Shown: in pieces, positions 5,578-7,469 of the stretch
How the letters are laid out: every line of letters begins with the position of its first letter
Position numbering within the stretch: the first letter of the stretch is position 1
NCBI GenBank assembly: GCA_947071955.1
Contig: CAMTGL010000099.1
Coordinates: 1-7,469, forward strand
Direction of reading: 5' to 3'
Origin: an uncultured Plesiomonas sp.
Lineage (GTDB): Bacteria; Pseudomonadota; Gammaproteobacteria; Enterobacterales; CAMTGL01
Length of the DNA stretch: 7,469 nucleotides
The notes under the pieces: model-generated
Told to the model about the DNA's origin: nothing
Database searches by the model: none
What the model saw: the letters and a program-made list of their open reading frames with translations, nothing else
Translations under genes and position numbers: made by a program

Positions 5578-5657
5578 TCATCCCCCTTAAAACATATAAA
5601 AGAGAACGACTATTTAGGGAAGACAAACACAGAGCACTTAAAAAAATGGGGGGATGA
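5578..5657. repeat. 80-bp interval bounded by 9-bp inverted repeats
   Basis: TCATCCCCC (5578-5586) and GGGGGATGA (5649-5657) are perfect complements flanking 62 bases that are A-rich on the plus strand. Each arm is followed inward by a TTAAAA-containing run. No flanking target duplication was found. It lies in the glpX-cpxP spacer beyond the cpxP terminator. Confidence 0.4.
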
Positions 5658-5661
5658 AAGC

Positions 5662-5693
5662 AAAAACACCCGCTGACACAGCGCCAGCAGGTG
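5662..5693 (-). terminator. Rho-independent terminator of cpxP and the CpxQ-like RNA
   Basis: On the minus strand CACCTGCTG (5693-5685) pairs with CAGCGGGTG (5675-5667), a 9-bp stem with one G-U pair and a 9-base loop. TTTTT follows at 5666-5662. An alternative inner hairpin CGCTG-TGT-CAGCG overlaps it. Confidence 0.8.
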
Positions 5694-5727
5694 GGGAATG
5701 AAGATCAGTTTTGGCAGGGAATTAAAA
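5662..5727 (-). ncRNA. cpxQ: CpxQ-like small RNA from the cpxP 3' UTR
   Basis: In E. coli and Salmonella, RNase E releases an Hfq-binding RNA of about 60 nt, CpxQ, from the end of cpxP mRNA. It represses envelope-protein mRNAs. Here the 65 or so bases after the cpxP stop have the same design. A U-rich start (GGTTTTAATTCCC) would hold the cleavage site, and a single-stranded seed candidate TTCCCTGCCA resembles the TTCCTTGCCA I recall from CpxQ. A C-rich linker follows, and a terminator hairpin ends in five Us, suitable for Hfq. The exact 5' end cannot be read from sequence; 5727-5720 is estimated. The architecture is seen here, the seed comparison is from memory. Confidence 0.6.
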
Positions 5728-5729
5728 CC

Positions 5730-6254
5730 TTAGTTTGCTGCAGGCGCCATGGCTGCTGCCGGCATTGCAGGTTTGGCTACTGGCTGGCGAGCCTGATAAC
5801 GCTGATCGACCTTGGCTTGTTGCTCTGGTGTCAGCAGGTTATACATCTGGTTATGGGTGCGTGCGCGCTCAACCTGACTGTCAACACGCTGTGCGTTCAT
5901 CTTCTCAAACATTTTGCGGGCCGCTGTTTCATCAAATTTTGCAGCGGTCATGATTTTGTGCATTTCAGCACGCATTTCATCGGCCATACGCGGTTCGCGT
6001 TTTTGCTGTTGGCACAATGTTTTGAACTGCGCTTGCTGCTGTTCGCTCAGGTTTAGCCCTTTAGTGGTAAAACCAGAACAGCGCATATTGTTGTGATTAG
6101 CGTTTCTCGTGTGATGCTGTTGCATCATACCGGTTCGCTCTGCCGGCGCGGTGTTGGCCGCTGCGGCGGTGGTGACTGCGGTGGTTTGTGCCATAGCCAG
6201 ACCCGATGTCAACGCCAACACAGAAGCAATCATAACTTTATTCAGTACTCGCAT
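5730..6254 (-). CDS. cpxP: Periplasmic Cpx inhibitor and chaperone-like CpxP (CpxP/Spy family)
   Basis: This 174-residue periplasmic protein is expected to damp CpxA signalling and bind misfolded envelope proteins. A signal peptide (MRVLNKVMIASVLALTSGLAMA) predicts cleavage after Ala22. The family LTxxQ repeats are LNLSEQQ (67-73) and LLTPEQQ (140-146), and VERARTHNQMYNLLTPEQQ closely matches E. coli CpxP. It is divergent from cpxR with a shared CpxR box, as in E. coli, which settles orthology over Spy. AAAGGA lies seven bases before the ATG. Oddities: two cysteines (Cys59, Cys81) in a family member whose E. coli version, as I recall, has none; a His/Asn-rich segment at 46-56; a Thr/Ala linker after the signal; and an Ala/Pro tail (158-173). 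The N-terminal third is poorly conserved. Confidence 0.9.
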   Translation of the reverse strand: MRVLNKVMIASVLALTSGLAMAQTTAVTTAAAANTAPAERTGMMQQHHTRNANHNNMRCSGFTTKGLNLSEQQQAQFKTLCQQQKREPRMADEMRAEMHKIMTAAKFDETAARKMFEKMNAQRVDSQVERARTHNQMYNLLTPEQQAKVDQRYQARQPVAKPAMPAAAMAPAAN

Positions 6255-6313
6255 CGTTTTTTCCTTTTACTGGTTAACAGGGGTGGATGTTGTCCGTTCA
6301 ATCAATGAGGGTC

Positions 6314-6342
6314 ATTGTAGGCGCATCAATGCAAAGTGGTGT
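6314..6342 (-). promoter_or_regulatory. Candidate cpxP promoter
   Basis: A good -10, TACAAT, reads on the minus strand at 6319-6314. The -35 position at about 6342-6337 (ACACCA) is poor, as expected for an activator-dependent promoter. Transcription would start near 6307, placing the CpxR box at about -44 to -58. Confidence 0.5.
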
Positions 6343-6350
6343 CAGGTGGT

Positions 6351-6365
6351 GTAAATCTATGTAAA
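6351..6365 (+). promoter_or_regulatory. CpxR box shared by cpxP and cpxRA
   Basis: GTAAA-TCTAT-GTAAA is an exact match to the CpxR recognition pattern GTAAA-N5-GTAAA. It lies between the divergent cpxP and cpxR starts, just upstream of the proposed cpxP -35 and 55 bp before the cpxR ATG. This explains activation of cpxP by phosphorylated CpxR and possible autoregulation of cpxRA. A degenerate GCAAA at 6331-6335 lies on the same 10-bp phase. Confidence 0.9.
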
Positions 6366-6420
6366 GGAACATGGCTGTCAGGCAGGGGATCGCATACCTT
6401 ATGTCAGGCGGAGGGACAGT

Positions 6421-7113
6421 ATGACCAAATTATTGCTTGTAGACGATGACCACGAATTAACCGATTTACTCTCAGAACTGCTCGAAATGGAAGGCTTTTC
6501 GGTGCTTGTTGCCTACGATGGCGATCAGGCACTGAGTGTGTTGGATGAAAGTATCGATCTGATCTTGCTCGATATCATGATGCCCAAACGCAACGGGCTT
6601 GAAACACTCAAGGCACTGCGCTTGAACTTCACAACGCCAGTATTGATGCTGACCGCGCGCGGCAGTGAGCTGGACAGAGTGCTAGGGCTAGAGCTGGGTG
6701 CGGATGACTACCTGCCAAAACCCTTTAATGATCGTGAGCTGGTGGCGCGGATCAGGGCTATTTTACGCCGTACCGTGCGGATCAGCGGCAGCGAAGATAA
6801 GGGGCAGGAGTGCCTGCAATTTGATCAGATAACTCTCTATCCGGGTCGGCAAGAGGTGCGCTATCAGGATGCCGCCCTTGATTTGACGGGGACAGAATTT
6901 ACCCTGTTGCAGTTGTTGATTCAGCACCCCGGAGAGATCATTTCACGGGAAACATTGAGTCTGGATATTCTGGGAAAACGCCTTTCACCGTTTGACCGCT
7001 CGATAGATATGCACATGTCAAACCTGCGCAAAAAGCTGCCCGAGCGCACTGATGGCCAGCCGTGGTTTAAAACCCTACGCGGACGCGGTTATCTGCTGGT
7101 TGCGGCGGCATAA
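6421..7113 (+). CDS. cpxR: Envelope-stress response regulator CpxR (OmpR family)
   Basis: This 230-residue cytosolic response regulator is phosphorylated by CpxA and controls periplasmic folding and degradation factors. The receiver domain (about 1-120) shows the acidic Asp8/Asp9, phospho-acceptor Asp51 in LLLDIMMPKRNG, Thr78 in MLTARGSELDRV, and Lys100 in DDYLPKPFND. The OmpR-type winged helix (about 130-228) includes LTGTEFTLLQLL, the recognition region with SPFDRSIDMHMSNLRKKL, and the wing GRGYLL. The linker around 119-130 differs from E. coli CpxR (232 residues), and the rest is highly similar. GGAGG lies six bases before the ATG. The stop codon overlaps the cpxA start in TAATG, indicating translational coupling. 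The divergent cpxP and shared CpxR box support feedback control. Confidence 0.97.
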   Translation: MTKLLLVDDDHELTDLLSELLEMEGFSVLVAYDGDQALSVLDESIDLILLDIMMPKRNGLETLKALRLNFTTPVLMLTARGSELDRVLGLELGADDYLPKPFNDRELVARIRAILRRTVRISGSEDKGQECLQFDQITLYPGRQEVRYQDAALDLTGTEFTLLQLLIQHPGEIISRETLSLDILGKRLSPFDRSIDMHMSNLRKKLPERTDGQPWFKTLRGRGYLLVAAA

Positions 7114-7469
7114 TGGCGATATTCAATACCCTAAACAGCCTGACTGCGCGGATATTTGCGATTTTCTGGTTTACGCTGGCGCTGGTATTGCTGCTGGTGC
7201 TGATGCTGCCACGCTGGGATAGCCGTAATGTCACCGAACTCTCGGCACGAGAAAAGGTCTCTTACCAGCGGATGGCCAATCAGCTGGGGCGGCAACTGCA
7301 AGCTCTGCCCGCTGATGCAACCGATCGGCAAATTCGATCATCGCTCAACAGCAACCAGCATTCGCGTGTGCGGGTAGTGATCCAGCGCGGTGATGGCCTG
7401 TTGCTCGGTTCAGGGCATATGGGCGCGCGCGACATGAGCAGCTTTGTCTCGTTGTCGGAAGATTTACAG
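7113..7469 (+). CDS. cpxA: Envelope-stress sensor histidine kinase CpxA, 3' part beyond window
   Basis: The frame from ATG 7113 is open for 119 codons to the window end. It begins MAIFNTLNSLTARIFAIFW and continues TLALVLLLVLMLPRWDS, matching the E. coli CpxA first transmembrane helix (about residues 13-33 here), with about five extra residues at the N-terminus. What follows is the start of the periplasmic sensor domain, less conserved than the helix. The HAMP, dimerisation and ATPase domains are not in view. The ATG shares a base with the cpxR stop (TAATG), and no other in-frame ATG precedes residue 31, which fixes the start. The predicted role is an inner-membrane kinase/phosphatase for CpxR that responds to misfolded periplasmic protein and is restrained by CpxP. 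Confidence 0.93.
   Translation, partial: MAIFNTLNSLTARIFAIFWFTLALVLLLVLMLPRWDSRNVTELSAREKVSYQRMANQLGRQLQALPADATDRQIRSSLNSNQHSRVRVVIQRGDGLLLGSGHMGARDMSSFVSLSEDLQ

Noticed and set aside
5578..5657. Second terminator for cpxP
   Set aside because: The arms are 62 bases apart, so the stem would not form quickly enough or be followed by a U-run in the right place; the 5662-5693 hairpin is the real terminator.
1..7469. CRISPR array, IS element, prophage, toxin-antitoxin or defence system
   Set aside because: No regularly spaced repeats, transposase or integrase motifs, and every sizeable gene has a housekeeping or stress-response identity.

Overview
This window looks like an ordinary chromosomal stretch from a member of the Enterobacterales. 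Every recognised protein is close to an Escherichia coli counterpart: GstA, YiiR, Fpr, EmrD, GlpX, CpxP, CpxR and CpxA. I compared them with remembered E. coli sequences, and several key residues fall at identical positions. Gene order differs from E. coli, and the CpxP and regulator sequences are divergent, so a non-Escherichia lineage is likely (for example one near Yersinia, Serratia or Budvicia). I cannot fix the genus. There is no transposase, integrase, CRISPR array, tRNA or rRNA.

Layout, left to right. Positions 1-453 (minus) hold the first 151 codons of a beta-class glutathione S-transferase. A 350-bp divergent spacer follows, then yiiR (DUF805 membrane protein, plus, 804-1217). yiiR converges on fpr (minus, 1340-2086) across a GC-rich hairpin. 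Upstream of fpr on the same strand is a winged-helix regulator with a C-terminal cysteine cluster (2191-2808), resembling the SufR/COG2345 iron-sulfur regulators. A 368-bp spacer with several RNA-like structures leads to emrD (plus, 3177-4385). emrD converges on glpX (minus, 4472-5482) at a perfect bidirectional terminator. glpX has a near-ideal PurR-type operator upstream. The cpx locus fills the right end: cpxP (minus, 5730-6254), a divergent promoter region with a perfect CpxR box (GTAAA-N5-GTAAA), cpxR (plus, 6421-7113) and the first 119 codons of cpxA (plus, from 7113, cut by the window end).

Functionally the window combines redox and detoxification functions (GST, ferredoxin-NADP reductase with a possible Fe-S sensor, a multidrug exporter), one gluconeogenic enzyme (class II fructose-1,6-bisphosphatase) and the Cpx envelope-stress system. 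The cpxP 3' UTR appears to encode a CpxQ-like small RNA ending at a Rho-independent terminator.

I found no wholly new multi-gene system. The observations most worth following are the Fe-S-type regulator placed next to fpr, the CpxQ-like RNA, the PurR-type operator upstream of a stand-alone glpX, and a plus-strand terminator before emrD that follows no recognisable gene.
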